A stretch of 64,000 nt of DNA, taken from Fen-1308 sp035319125. Lineage in GTDB: Bacteria; Nitrospirota; Thermodesulfovibrionia; Thermodesulfovibrionales; Dissulfurispiraceae. The translations under genes were made by a program, and so were the position numbers. Position 1 is the first letter of the stretch; every line of letters starts with the position of its first letter. Positions 9,330 to 17,658 of the stretch are shown piece after piece. Below the pieces are notes generated by a model. The model did no database searches. It saw nothing but the letters and a program-made list of their open reading frames with translations, and had not been told where the DNA came from. Where the stretch lies: NCBI GenBank assembly GCA_035319125.1, contig DATHDG010000013.1:1-64000 (forward strand), read 5' to 3'.

Positions 9330-10871
9330 ATGTCAAGACATGCAGGGAAGACTGTAGAAATCACCGCGTTATATGAAATCAGCAAGCTGCTGGGCTCTTC
9401 ATTAAATCTGAAGGCGAATTTCAGGGGTGTTATGGGAGTACTCTCCGAATACCTTGACATGAACCGTGGGACGGTGGCGCTGCGCAGTGGTTCAGAGGTG
9501 TCTATACTGGCTGCATACGGCATGAATGAAGAAGAGATCAAGAGAGGACGTTACCGAATAGGGGAAGGAATCATAGGTCAGGTAGCTAAACATGGCTCTC
9601 CTATTGTCATCCCTAATATAGGTGAGGAGCCTCTCTTTTTGAACCGCACCAGATCGCGTGAACTCATAAAGAAAGAAAACATAGCCTTTCTCTGTGTTCC
9701 CATAAAGTTCAAGAATGAAATATTGGGAGTTCTCAGCGTGGACAGGCTTTTTGTCAAAGGAATAACTTTTGAGGAAGACCTTAGACTGCTTAAGATCATA
9801 GCCTCGTTGCTGGCTCAATCCATAAAGCTGTATGAAGAGGTCGAAAAGGAGAGGGCGGCCTTCCAGGCCGAAAAGGAGAATCTGAGACTCCAGCTCAAGG
9901 GCAAGTACAAAGTTGAAAATATCATCGGGCAATCGGACCGCATGCAGGAGGTGTTTGAATCCATTCACCGTGTAGCTCCTTCGCGGGCCAATGTTCTTTT
10001 GCTTGGTGAAAGCGGGACGGGAAAGGAGCTGGTTGCCAAAGCCATACATTATATGAGTCCGCGCTCCAAGGCACCTTTCATCAAATTCAACTGTGCTTCC
10101 ATCCCGGAGGGGCTTCTGGAATCTGAACTTTTTGGACATGAAAAAGGCGCGTTTACAGGTGCAGCTGCCATGCGGAAGGGGCGTTTTGAGCTGGCCGATG
10201 GAGGCACCATATTTCTTGATGAAATAGGCGATCTGCCTTTGGCATTACAGCCGAAGATATTAAGAGTGCTGCAGGAGAAGGAATTCGAAAGGGTCGGGGG
10301 AGAAAAAACGATAAAGGTAGATGTCCGATTGATAGCAGCAACGAGCCGGGATCTTGAAGTGCTGGTGCGCGACGGCAAATTCAGAGAGGACCTATTTTAC
10401 AGATTGAATGTTGTGCCGATAGCCATGCCACCTCTGAGGGATCGGAAACAGGACATACCACTGCTGGTTGATCACTTCCTTCGTCGTTTCAATGATGAAA
10501 ACGGCAAAGCTGTAACTCTGGCTCCCAATGTTCTTGACATTTTGATCAATTATGATTTTCCAGGCAATGTCAGAGAACTTGAGAACACTGTAGAACGGCT
10601 CGTAGTAATGGCTAGAGGCAATATTATTACGGATGCCGATCTGCCGATAGCAATCAAGAATCAGACGATGAAGGCGCGATATGGTGTACATATGAAGGAC
10701 GCGCTTCCTTCAGCCATTGAGGATATCGAGAAGACCAAGATTCTGGACGCCCTGAAAAAGACCGGCTGGGTGCAGGCCAGGGCTGCGCGTCTTCTGGGTC
10801 TGTCGTGCCGCCAGATCGGCTACAAGATTAAGAAATACAATATACAATCCATGCAGAATCATCTGCAGTGA
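9330..10871 (+). CDS. nifA: Nif-specific sigma-54 activator NifA
   Basis: A 513-aa enhancer-binding protein that activates sigma-54 transcription of nif genes. It has an N-terminal GAF domain (about residues 10-170) and a AAA+ domain with Walker A GESGTGKE, the sigma-54-contacting GAFTGA loop and Walker B GGTIFLDEIG. A Fis-type helix-turn-helix ends it, with KKTGWVQARAARLLGLSCRQIGYKI closely resembling known NifA. The interdomain linker has no Cys pair, so it resembles the NifA class without the redox-metal CX4C motif. Start chosen at ATG 9330; an in-frame TTG at 9276 is less likely. The stop overlaps the parA start (GTGA). Confidence 0.93.
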   Translation: MSRHAGKTVEITALYEISKLLGSSLNLKANFRGVMGVLSEYLDMNRGTVALRSGSEVSILAAYGMNEEEIKRGRYRIGEGIIGQVAKHGSPIVIPNIGEEPLFLNRTRSRELIKKENIAFLCVPIKFKNEILGVLSVDRLFVKGITFEEDLRLLKIIASLLAQSIKLYEEVEKERAAFQAEKENLRLQLKGKYKVENIIGQSDRMQEVFESIHRVAPSRANVLLLGESGTGKELVAKAIHYMSPRSKAPFIKFNCASIPEGLLESELFGHEKGAFTGAAAMRKGRFELADGGTIFLDEIGDLPLALQPKILRVLQEKEFERVGGEKTIKVDVRLIAATSRDLEVLVRDGKFREDLFYRLNVVPIAMPPLRDRKQDIPLLVDHFLRRFNDENGKAVTLAPNVLDILINYDFPGNVRELENTVERLVVMARGNIITDADLPIAIKNQTMKARYGVHMKDALPSAIEDIEKTKILDALKKTGWVQARAARLLGLSCRQIGYKIKKYNIQSMQNHLQ

Positions 10872-11641
10872 GCAAGATAATTGCGATAACCAATCAGAAG
10901 GGTGGAGTAGGCAAGACAACCACCGCTCTGAACCTCTCAGCCTTCCTCGCACTTGAAAAAGAAAAAGTATTGGTAATAGATTCTGACCCCCAGGGCAACC
11001 TGACGAGTGGAATGGGCGTAAAGAAGGAACAGATGAAGTACGGCCTTTACGATATTTATGCTGCAGGGGTTCCTGTGAACGACGCGATAATAGCAACCGG
11101 TATTGACGGGCTGTATGTTATAACTGCAACGATGGACCTGTTCGGGGCGGAACTCGACCTGCTGGAGAAAAATGAGCGTGAGACCGCGCTTAGGCGTATC
11201 ATCGAGCCACTTAAGAAAGATTTCAGGTATATATTAATCGATTGCCCGCCCTCTTTTGGCTTGTTGACTTTAAATGCTCTGGTGGCCTCAAATTCGGTGC
11301 TAATCCCTGTGCAATGTGAATATTTTGCGCTTGAAGGTTTGAGCCTTTTAATTAAGCTTCTTTGGCGCATCCGCGGAAGCTTCAATGAGGCGCTCGACCT
11401 GGAAGGAATATTGTTGACGATGTTCAATCGCCATATTTCTCTGTCGAAACAAATCGCCGACGAAGTGAGGAAAGTTTTCAAAACAAAAGTTTACGATACA
11501 GTGATACCGCGCAATATCATTTTGGCTGAGGCCCCGGGGCATGGTAAGCCGGTGGCTATTTATTCGCCAAACTCACCTGGAGCAAAGGCTTATGCTGACC
11601 TGGCGAAAGAGGTTATGAATGATAACACTTTGCTGATATAA
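10868..11641 (+). CDS. ParA/Soj-family P-loop ATPase coupled to nifA
   Basis: A 257-aa ParA-family ATPase with the deviant Walker A NQKGGVGKTT (from about residue 8), the VLVIDSDPQGNLTSG switch and YILIDCPPSFGLLT. All key residues, including the signature Lys of the deviant P-loop, are present, so it should form nucleotide sandwich dimers. GTG start 10868 overlaps the nifA stop, implying translational coupling. There is no parB or parS candidate beside it, which argues against chromosome partitioning. Alternatives are a MinD-like positioning ATPase or a partner of NifA or the neighbouring HD-GYP proteins. Function here is unknown. Confidence 0.88.
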   Translation: MSKIIAITNQKGGVGKTTTALNLSAFLALEKEKVLVIDSDPQGNLTSGMGVKKEQMKYGLYDIYAAGVPVNDAIIATGIDGLYVITATMDLFGAELDLLEKNERETALRRIIEPLKKDFRYILIDCPPSFGLLTLNALVASNSVLIPVQCEYFALEGLSLLIKLLWRIRGSFNEALDLEGILLTMFNRHISLSKQIADEVRKVFKTKVYDTVIPRNIILAEAPGHGKPVAIYSPNSPGAKAYADLAKEVMNDNTLLI

Positions 11642-11702
11642 CCCGTAGCCTGCCCGAGAAGTTTGATTCTGAGTTAATCGGTATGAGAGCTGAGCGTTTA
11701 AT

Positions 11703-12701
11703 TTAAGTTTGGCGGGTAGATTCAGTAAAGAGCAGAACAAACTTTTCGAATATCTCCTCGTTGAAATGTCTCAGCATTTTCTCTTTCATCAACTTCAAGG
11801 CTTCAAAGGACGATAACCTTGCTTTGTATGAGCGCTCTGCGGTCAGCGCATCATAAACATCTGCAATGCAGCAAACCCGGCCATAAATGTGTATCTGATT
11901 TTCTTTCAGGCCTCTTGGATATCCGCTGCCATCTTCACGCTCATGATGCTGCATCGCGATAATCCCACACTCTTCTGACAACTGGTTTGTTTCTTTTAGG
12001 ATCTTGTAGCTGAAATTGGGGTGCTTTTTCATTTCTTCCATTTCGGCGTCGGTCAATCTGCCGGGTTTATTGATTATCGCGGGGTCTATACGAATTTTGC
12101 CGAGGTCATGCAGAAAAAAAGCTGCACCAAGCTCATGCATGTCATGAGCGTCTGAGCGCCTGAAAAGCTCTTTCGCTAACATAATGCCAAAAATGCCGAC
12201 GTTGACCGAGTGTGTGTAAGTATAATAATCATGCGATGTTATCCTGAGAAGATAATGAGATGTGTCATCTTGTGAAAATACCATATCTACGATTTCTGAA
12301 ATTCCAAGTTTCGCTTCTCTAATATTTTCAGCTTTCGGGTCTTCAAGCAATTTGCCCATGAGTTCTACAGAGGATTCATACACGACAGAAGCTCTTTTTT
12401 GCGGCTCAAGGTTCTTATCGTGGATGGCCTCCAGCAATGCGGCCGGCACGACATTGCCGGGCTGCCATGTTTCCGCTGCTACATCCCCGTTGTTGACAGA
12501 ATCTGATTCAGGCTTTGCCTCTGTATCTCCTTTATCCGTATCAATCTGCACCTCAACAAAGCCGCTCCTGATTATCTTGAGAATCTGGTCTTCAGACTTG
12601 AGCTTGAAGTTGCCGGTTCTGAAAGGATGGTCGAACCATGACGCAGGTATTATTACATGCATACCAACGCGGAGCTTTTTGGCTTTGATTTTTACGATCA
12701 T
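11703..12701 (-). CDS. HD-GYP phosphodiesterase with N-terminal DUF3391
   Basis: A 332-aa protein. The first 60 residues (IKAKKLRVGMHVIIP onward) match the DUF3391 domain that often precedes HD-GYP. A Ser/Asp-rich linker follows, then HD-GYP (about 150-325) with HDLGKIRIDP, HHEREDGSGYPRGL (from 252) and DVYDALTAERSYK. It is predicted to degrade c-di-GMP. It converges on nifA-parA with a 61-bp gap and shares the phrase HDYYTYTHSVNV with the HD-GYP protein at 7697, so the two may be paralogues. Confidence 0.9.
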   Translation of the reverse strand: MIVKIKAKKLRVGMHVIIPASWFDHPFRTGNFKLKSEDQILKIIRSGFVEVQIDTDKGDTEAKPESDSVNNGDVAAETWQPGNVVPAALLEAIHDKNLEPQKRASVVYESSVELMGKLLEDPKAENIREAKLGISEIVDMVFSQDDTSHYLLRITSHDYYTYTHSVNVGIFGIMLAKELFRRSDAHDMHELGAAFFLHDLGKIRIDPAIINKPGRLTDAEMEEMKKHPNFSYKILKETNQLSEECGIIAMQHHEREDGSGYPRGLKENQIHIYGRVCCIADVYDALTAERSYKARLSSFEALKLMKEKMLRHFNEEIFEKFVLLFTESTRQT

Positions 12702-12808
12702 TCTATTTCATTTAATGCTTCTGACAATTATAAAAGCAATTCACATAAAGGATGATTTGTCCAATCATATACTGCACAAGATAAGACTGCGACAGGCGCT
12801 TCCGGATA

Positions 12809-13024
12809 TCAATTGGCTAGCTTGCTCTCTTCTTTCTGTTGTTCATGGCTTTTCCTCTGCGCTATGAATGAGTCAAGCCTGAGACTATCCGCGAGGGCAG
12901 CAACAGATGGAAGATATACCCCGGTCTTGCTGCCGATAAACCTTATGTAGTCTCCACCTTTGAATATAGATGACACGCAAAAAAGGATAGCGGCAAGTAT
13001 AAAAAGCTTAAATAGTCCCTTCAA
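12809..13024 (-). CDS. Small single-pass membrane protein (71 aa), unknown
   Basis: Hypothetical protein starting at TTG 13024 with AAGGAG 7 nt upstream, and an extended -10 (TGTTATAAT) about 36 bp further up. The N-terminus has a Lys-flanked hydrophobic helix (residues 4-20) that could be a signal anchor; the rest is hydrophilic and ends in a charged Gln/Glu/Lys tail. No family recognised. It lies between the second HD-GYP gene and nifH, divergent from nifH. Confidence 0.6.
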   Translation of the reverse strand: MKGLFKLFILAAILFCVSSIFKGGDYIRFIGSKTGVYLPSVAALADSLRLDSFIAQRKSHEQQKEESKLAN

Positions 13025-13059
13025 AATGTACTCCTTTCTGCAGCATAAATTCTAAAAAA

Positions 13060-13068
13060 ATTATAACA
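13060..13068 (-). promoter_or_regulatory. Extended -10 promoter of the 71-aa membrane protein
   Basis: On the minus strand TGTTATAAT (TATAAT at 13060-13065) lies about 36 bp before the TTG start, leaving a short leader that includes AAGGAG. The -35 is poor, which fits an extended -10 promoter. Confidence 0.55.
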
Positions 13069-13330
13069 TCTCTACAGAGAAAAGTGCTTCCGTCTTTATT
13101 CCACGTTAAGATAGCATTTGCCTTCCGGAGCATAACCTATGTTTTCAGTGGGACTGTGTCCATATCAGTGAACTACCCTCCGACGCATCTTAATATGCAG
13201 AATTCGTTACACGTCTTCGATTTTAATCATAAAAATTGCTCAAAAGTGAAGGCAAACTGTGCTTTGTCCCTTTGCTACTAGATGCATGGCGAAAAGGCAG
13301 CATATTTAATAGTTTTAAGTGAACAAGACT

Positions 13331-13367
13331 GCGGCGACTATTACCATTGGAGGGCAATAGCCGCCGC
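13331..13367. repeat. 12-bp GC-rich hairpin upstream of nifH
   Basis: Arms GCGGCGACTATT (13331-13342) and AATAGCCGCCGC (13356-13367) pair with one mismatch around a 13-nt loop. No T-tract follows, so it is not an obvious intrinsic terminator. It could be part of a small RNA, an operator or a remnant palindromic repeat. Confidence 0.55.
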
Positions 13368-13479
13368 ACAATAGCGCAGCATGGCTCCTAATATCAACTA
13401 TATCACCCGCAGTTTGCCGTTTAAGTGACGAAAGCCACAAAATCAGCGATTATATGGCCCCGGCATATAAATACATTAT

Positions 13480-13494
13480 TGTCTTAATACTACA
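13480..13494 (+). promoter_or_regulatory. NifA upstream-activator-like palindrome (TGT-N9-ACA)
   Basis: TTGT...ACAA symmetry surrounds TGT-N9-ACA, one base shorter than the NifA consensus TGT-N10-ACA. The site lies about 85-100 bp before the -24 element, a normal enhancer distance. It is the best candidate I found, but the spacing deviates. Confidence 0.3.
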
Positions 13495-13578
13495 AAATAG
13501 TAAAATAAAGAACAAATAAGTTCAAATATTGCGATGTAAAAATAATGAGAAATGTTGATATGACGGGCTTGCGGTCTT

Positions 13579-13593
13579 TGGCACGGCTATTGC
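13579..13593 (+). promoter_or_regulatory. Sigma-54 (-24/-12) promoter of the nif operon
   Basis: TGGCACG-GCTA-TTGC is an exact match to the sigma-54 consensus with correct GG-to-GC spacing. It lies 40 bp before nifH, so transcription would start about 30 bp before the ATG. With nifA just upstream, this should be the NifA-controlled promoter of nifHDK-EN-X-I1-I2-fdxB; no second such element was found within the operon. Confidence 0.93.
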
Positions 13594-13633
13594 TAATGAG
13601 AGAGAAAGGCATATTTTCCACAGGAGGAGATAC

Positions 13634-14476
13634 ATGAGACAGATAGCTATTTATGGAAAGGGCGGCATAGGCAAATCGACTACGACACAGAACCTGGTTG
13701 CAGGTCTGGCCGAGGCAGGGCACAAGTGCATGATAGTCGGCTGCGATCCCAAGGCGGATTCGACACGCCTGATTCTTAACAGGAAGGCCCAGAACACGGT
13801 CATGGACCTTGCGCGTGAGCGCGGTACGGTAGAGGACCTGCAGATAGAAGAAGTGCTGCTTACCGGGTACAAGGGCATAAGCTGCGCCGAGTCGGGAGGT
13901 CCGGAGCCCGGCGTTGGATGCGCGGGCCGCGGTGTTATTACGGCCATCAATTTCCTGGAAGAAAACGGCGCATATGAGGCGGATACCGACTTTGTCTTTT
14001 ATGACGTGCTCGGTGACGTTGTTTGCGGTGGATTTGCGATGCCGATCAGAGAGGGCAAGGCCAAGGAGATTTACATTGTCACCTCCGGTGAGATGATGGC
14101 GATGTACGCGGCCAACAATATCTCACGCGGGATTCTCAAGTATGCGCAGAGCGGCGGCGTGAGGCTCGGTGGCCTTATCTGCAACAGCAGAAAGACCGAC
14201 AAGGAGTTTGAACTCATCTCCGAACTCGCAAGCAAGCTCGGTACTCAAATGATCCACTTCGTGCCCAGAGATAACGAGGTGCAGCGCGCAGAACTTAGGA
14301 GAAAAACCGTAATCGAATATTCTCCGCATCACGCGCAGGCCGAGGAATACAGGATACTCGCAAAGAAGATTGCCGACAATACAAACTTCGTAATCCCGAC
14401 GCCGATAAGCATGGACGAATTGGAGAAACTTCTAATGGACTTCGGCATTATGGAGAGCGAAGAGGCTGTGGCGTAG
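13634..14476 (+). CDS. nifH: Nitrogenase iron protein NifH
   Basis: A 280-aa dinitrogenase reductase, the homodimeric ATPase that passes electrons to the MoFe protein; it is also needed for FeMo-cofactor synthesis. It has the P-loop GKGGIGKST (8-16), DPKADSTR, and the [4Fe-4S] ligands C96 (GVGCAGRG) and C131 (VVCGGFAMP). R99 is the site that is ADP-ribosylated in organisms with DraT. Strong Shine-Dalgarno AGGAGGAG before ATG 13634. First gene of the operon, 40 bp after the sigma-54 promoter, with 152 bp to nifD. All functional residues are intact. Confidence 0.98.
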   Translation: MRQIAIYGKGGIGKSTTTQNLVAGLAEAGHKCMIVGCDPKADSTRLILNRKAQNTVMDLARERGTVEDLQIEEVLLTGYKGISCAESGGPEPGVGCAGRGVITAINFLEENGAYEADTDFVFYDVLGDVVCGGFAMPIREGKAKEIYIVTSGEMMAMYAANNISRGILKYAQSGGVRLGGLICNSRKTDKEFELISELASKLGTQMIHFVPRDNEVQRAELRRKTVIEYSPHHAQAEEYRILAKKIADNTNFVIPTPISMDELEKLLMDFGIMESEEAVA

Positions 14477-14628
14477 CAATTCAGCACGACCGGAACGCAA
14501 ATAGCTGAGCGGATTTTACTGATTAGGCAGAGTTTGCAGAAGTGCGCGCAGATCTGAACGATATTACTGCGTCTCCATTCCAGCGAATGTTGGCGTACAG
14601 ATAACACCACAGAACAGGGAGGAAATAA

Positions 14629-16056
14629 ATGAGCAGGGCAATTGAAGATACCAAGAAAATGATAGACGAAGTGCTTGAAGTATACCCGGAAAAAACCAAG
14701 AAAGTCCGTGCAAGGCACATAGCGCCGAATGATCCGTCAGGGCAGTGCGCTTCATGCCAGGTGAAATCGAATGTAAAATCTCGTCCCGGTGTAATGACAG
14801 TCCGCGGCTGCGCATATGCGGGTGCAAAGGGTGTTGTCTGGGGTCCGGTTAAAGATCAGATCACAATCAGCCACGGCCCGATCGGCTGCGGGCAATACAG
14901 CTGGTGGGCGCGGCGCAACTATTACAATGGGCAGACAGGCATCGATACCTTCGGCACAATGCACATAACTACTGACTTCCAGGAGAAGGACATCGTATAC
15001 GGCGGCGACAAACATCTCGACGCCGCGCTCGTGGAGTTGAAGGAAATGTTCCCGCTTGCCAAGGGAATAGGCATTCTTTCGGAATGTCCGGTCGGTCTTA
15101 TCGGCGACGATATCGAGGCGGTTGCCAAGAAGAAGGTGAAGGAATTCAACATGCCGATAGTTCCTGTCAGGTGTGAAGGTTTTCGCGGCGTCAGCCAATC
15201 TCTCGGGCATCATATCGCCAACGACACGATCAGGGACCATGTCCTCGGCAAGGGGAAGCTCGAAACCAGCACTCCTTATGACGTCGCCCTCATCGGCGAC
15301 TACAACATCGGCGGAGACGCATGGTCATCCCGCAAGATGCTTGAGGAAATGGGCCTTCGCGTCATCGCACAGTGGACCGGCGATGCATCGGTAAATGAGA
15401 TGGGGATTGCGCACAAATCCAAGCTCAATCTCATCCATTGTTACCGCTCGATGAATTACATCTGCCGCCACATGGAAGAGTCTTATGGTACGCCGTGGCT
15501 CGAATTCAACTTCTTCGGCCCAACGAAGATATACGAGAGCATCAGGAAGATAGCAGCTCAATTTGACGACACGATAAAAGAGAAGGCCGAGGCAATGATC
15601 GCCAAATACAAGCCTATGATGGATGCAGTGATCGAGAAGTACAAGCCGCGTCTCGAAGGCAAGACGGTCATGCTGTATGTTGGAGGTCTCCGCCCCCGCC
15701 ATACCATCGGCGCATACGAAGATCTTGGTATGGAAGTCGTAGCCAGCGGTTACGAGTTCGCCCACAATGATGATTACAAACGCACATACAGTGTGATGAA
15801 AGAGGGTGCGTTGATCATTGATGATGCAACCGAGTATGAACTGGAAGAGTTCACACACAGGATCAGGCCGGATCTCGTAGGGGCCGGCATCAAGGAAAAG
15901 TATACCTATCACAAGATGGGTGTCCCGTTCCGCCAGATGCATTCGTGGGATTACTCCGGGCCTTATCATGGTTTCGACGGATTCGGGGTATTTGCACGCG
16001 ACATGGATGCGACCATTAACAGCCCGACGTGGAAACTGATCAGGAAGAAGAAATAA
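14629..16056 (+). CDS. nifD: Nitrogenase MoFe protein alpha chain NifD
   Basis: A 475-aa subunit carrying FeMo-cofactor. P-cluster ligands C61 (RGCAYAG), C87 (GPIGCGQYS) and C153 (SECPVGLIGDD) are visible, as are the cofactor ligands C271 (LIHCYRSMNYI) and H438 (QMHSWDYSGPYHG). These fit Mo-nitrogenase NifD; there is no delta-subunit (anfG/vnfG) gene, so V- or Fe-only types are unlikely. GGGAGG Shine-Dalgarno. The 152-bp nifH-nifD gap, where many NifI-bearing organisms carry nifI1-nifI2, holds no gene here. Confidence 0.98.
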   Translation: MSRAIEDTKKMIDEVLEVYPEKTKKVRARHIAPNDPSGQCASCQVKSNVKSRPGVMTVRGCAYAGAKGVVWGPVKDQITISHGPIGCGQYSWWARRNYYNGQTGIDTFGTMHITTDFQEKDIVYGGDKHLDAALVELKEMFPLAKGIGILSECPVGLIGDDIEAVAKKKVKEFNMPIVPVRCEGFRGVSQSLGHHIANDTIRDHVLGKGKLETSTPYDVALIGDYNIGGDAWSSRKMLEEMGLRVIAQWTGDASVNEMGIAHKSKLNLIHCYRSMNYICRHMEESYGTPWLEFNFFGPTKIYESIRKIAAQFDDTIKEKAEAMIAKYKPMMDAVIEKYKPRLEGKTVMLYVGGLRPRHTIGAYEDLGMEVVASGYEFAHNDDYKRTYSVMKEGALIIDDATEYELEEFTHRIRPDLVGAGIKEKYTYHKMGVPFRQMHSWDYSGPYHGFDGFGVFARDMDATINSPTWKLIRKKK

Positions 16057-16099
16057 GAGGGCAACCGGGCGGGAGTCAACAATAATAACGGAGGATATC

Positions 16100-17614
16100 A
16101 TGTCAAAACTGAAAATAAAAGACCACAGCGAACTGTTCCAGGAGCCTGAGTATCAAGCACAGTTCGAAAGAAAGAAAGAGTTCGAGTGCTGCCCGACATC
16201 CGAGGAGGTGCAGAAGGTTTCGGAATGGACAAAAACCGAAGAATATAAGGAGAAAAATTTTGCGAGGCAGCATATCAAGATAAACCCCGTTAAGGCTTGT
16301 CAACCGCTTGGCGCGCTTTACTGCGCGCTGGGATTTGAGGATACGCTCCCATTCTGTCAGGGTGCACAGGGCTGTGTCGCCTATTTCCGCAGCCATCTAA
16401 ACCGCCATTTCAAGGAGCCGATACAGGCGGTCTCTTCCTCGATGACAGAGGATGCCGCGGTTTTCGGCGGACTGAACAACATGACCGAGGGCCTCGAAAA
16501 CGCGTATGCGCTGTATAAGCCCAAGATGATGGCCATCTTCACGAGCTGCATCGCTGAGGTCATCGGGGACGATCTGAACGCATATACCAAGGGAGCAAAG
16601 GAAAAAGGAATCATTCCGCCTGAGCTGCTGACTCCTTATGCCAATACACCGAGCTTTGTCGGCTCCCACATCGTCGGATACGACAATATGATGCGAAGCA
16701 TTCTGAAATCACTTACTGCGGGCAAAAAAGGCGAGCCCAACGGCAAGGTCAATGTTATCGCAGGCTTCGATCCCTATACCGGCAATTACCGCGAGATCAA
16801 GCGCATCCTCGGCATGATGGATGTAAAGCATACGGTGCTTGCGGATGTCAGCGATTCTTTCGATGCTCCGAACACGGGCCAGGCGAAGATCTATCGAGGT
16901 CTCACTACAATAGAAGATACGATGGATTCGGTAAATGCAACGGGCACGGTGGCCATGCAGAAGTATTCGACTCTTAAAACCATGGATTTCATCAACAAGG
17001 AATGGAACCAGAAGACGCTGGTGAAGATCCCTGTCGGCGTAAGGAATACGGATGAGTTCCTCGATGAGTTGAGCAGGATCACGGGCAAGCCTATCCCGCA
17101 GGAACTTGAAGACGAGCGCGGGCGTGTGGTTGACGCGATGGTGGATTCTCACGCTTATGTTCATGGCAAGCGTTTTGCTCTGGTGGGTGATCCTGATTTG
17201 CTGCTAGGCATGGTTAGCATCCTCATGGAGATGGGAGGCGAGCCGGTGCACATCGTATGTACCAACGGCGACAAGAACTTCCTCGAAGATATGGAGGCGC
17301 TTCTGGCTTCAAGCCCTTGCGGTGCAAGCGGCAAGGTGTACGTTAACAAGGACCTTTGGCATCTGAGATCACTGATGTTTACCGACCCTGTTGATCTGCT
17401 GATAGGCAATTCATATTCCAAGTTCCTGTGGCGAGATACAGGTACGCCGCTCGCAAGGTTTGGCTTTCCGTTATTTGACAGGCATCATCTGCACAGGTTC
17501 CCGATCATAGGCTATCAGGGCGCGCTTAACATCGTGACCTCTATTGTGAACACGGTGCTTGATGAACTTGATCGCGCAACGATCAATACAACCAGCTTTG
17601 ACGTAATTCGATAA
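16100..17614 (+). CDS. nifK: Nitrogenase MoFe protein beta chain NifK
   Basis: A 504-aa partner of NifD in the alpha2-beta2 tetramer. P-cluster ligands C67 (KACQPLGA), C92 (GAQGCVAY) and C150 (FTSCIAEVIGDD), plus the nearby Ser in SFVGSH, are present. The 60-residue N-terminal extension that wraps NifD is retained, so this is the long NifK type. GGAGG precedes the ATG, 43 bp after nifD. A hairpin palindrome follows the stop within 10 bp, before nifEN. Confidence 0.98.
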   Translation: MSKLKIKDHSELFQEPEYQAQFERKKEFECCPTSEEVQKVSEWTKTEEYKEKNFARQHIKINPVKACQPLGALYCALGFEDTLPFCQGAQGCVAYFRSHLNRHFKEPIQAVSSSMTEDAAVFGGLNNMTEGLENAYALYKPKMMAIFTSCIAEVIGDDLNAYTKGAKEKGIIPPELLTPYANTPSFVGSHIVGYDNMMRSILKSLTAGKKGEPNGKVNVIAGFDPYTGNYREIKRILGMMDVKHTVLADVSDSFDAPNTGQAKIYRGLTTIEDTMDSVNATGTVAMQKYSTLKTMDFINKEWNQKTLVKIPVGVRNTDEFLDELSRITGKPIPQELEDERGRVVDAMVDSHAYVHGKRFALVGDPDLLLGMVSILMEMGGEPVHIVCTNGDKNFLEDMEALLASSPCGASGKVYVNKDLWHLRSLMFTDPVDLLIGNSYSKFLWRDTGTPLARFGFPLFDRHHLHRFPIIGYQGALNIVTSIVNTVLDELDRATINTTSFDVIR

Positions 17615-17622
17615 TAAACAAT

Positions 17623-17647
17623 GTAGGGGCGTATTGCGCGCCCCTAC
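17623..17647. repeat. GTAGGGGCG palindrome, copy A (nifK-nifEN junction)
   Basis: Perfect 9-bp arms GTAGGGGCG (17623-17631) and CGCCCCTAC (17639-17647) around a 7-nt loop. It begins 8 nt after the nifK stop and ends just before the GGAG of nifEN. In mRNA it would form a stable hairpin that could block 3' decay of nifHDK or tune nifEN translation. Confidence 0.85.
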
Positions 17648-17658
17648 CGGAGATAGAT

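Larger units (their letters stand above)
13069..13577. other. Upstream region of nifH, about 500 bp without a gene
   Basis: No credible coding sequence. It contains a strong GC-rich hairpin (13331-13367) and a TGT-N9-ACA palindrome (13480-13494) about 85 bp before the sigma-54 promoter. The rest is AT-rich without recognisable structure. NifA enhancer sites are expected here. Confidence 0.55.

Noticed and set aside
10868..11641. Plasmid partition locus or integrated plasmid
   Set aside because: No parB, parS repeats, replication gene or integrase near the ParA-like gene.
13084..13281. 65-aa reading frame in the nifH upstream gap
   Set aside because: No Shine-Dalgarno, and low-complexity composition without any recognisable family.
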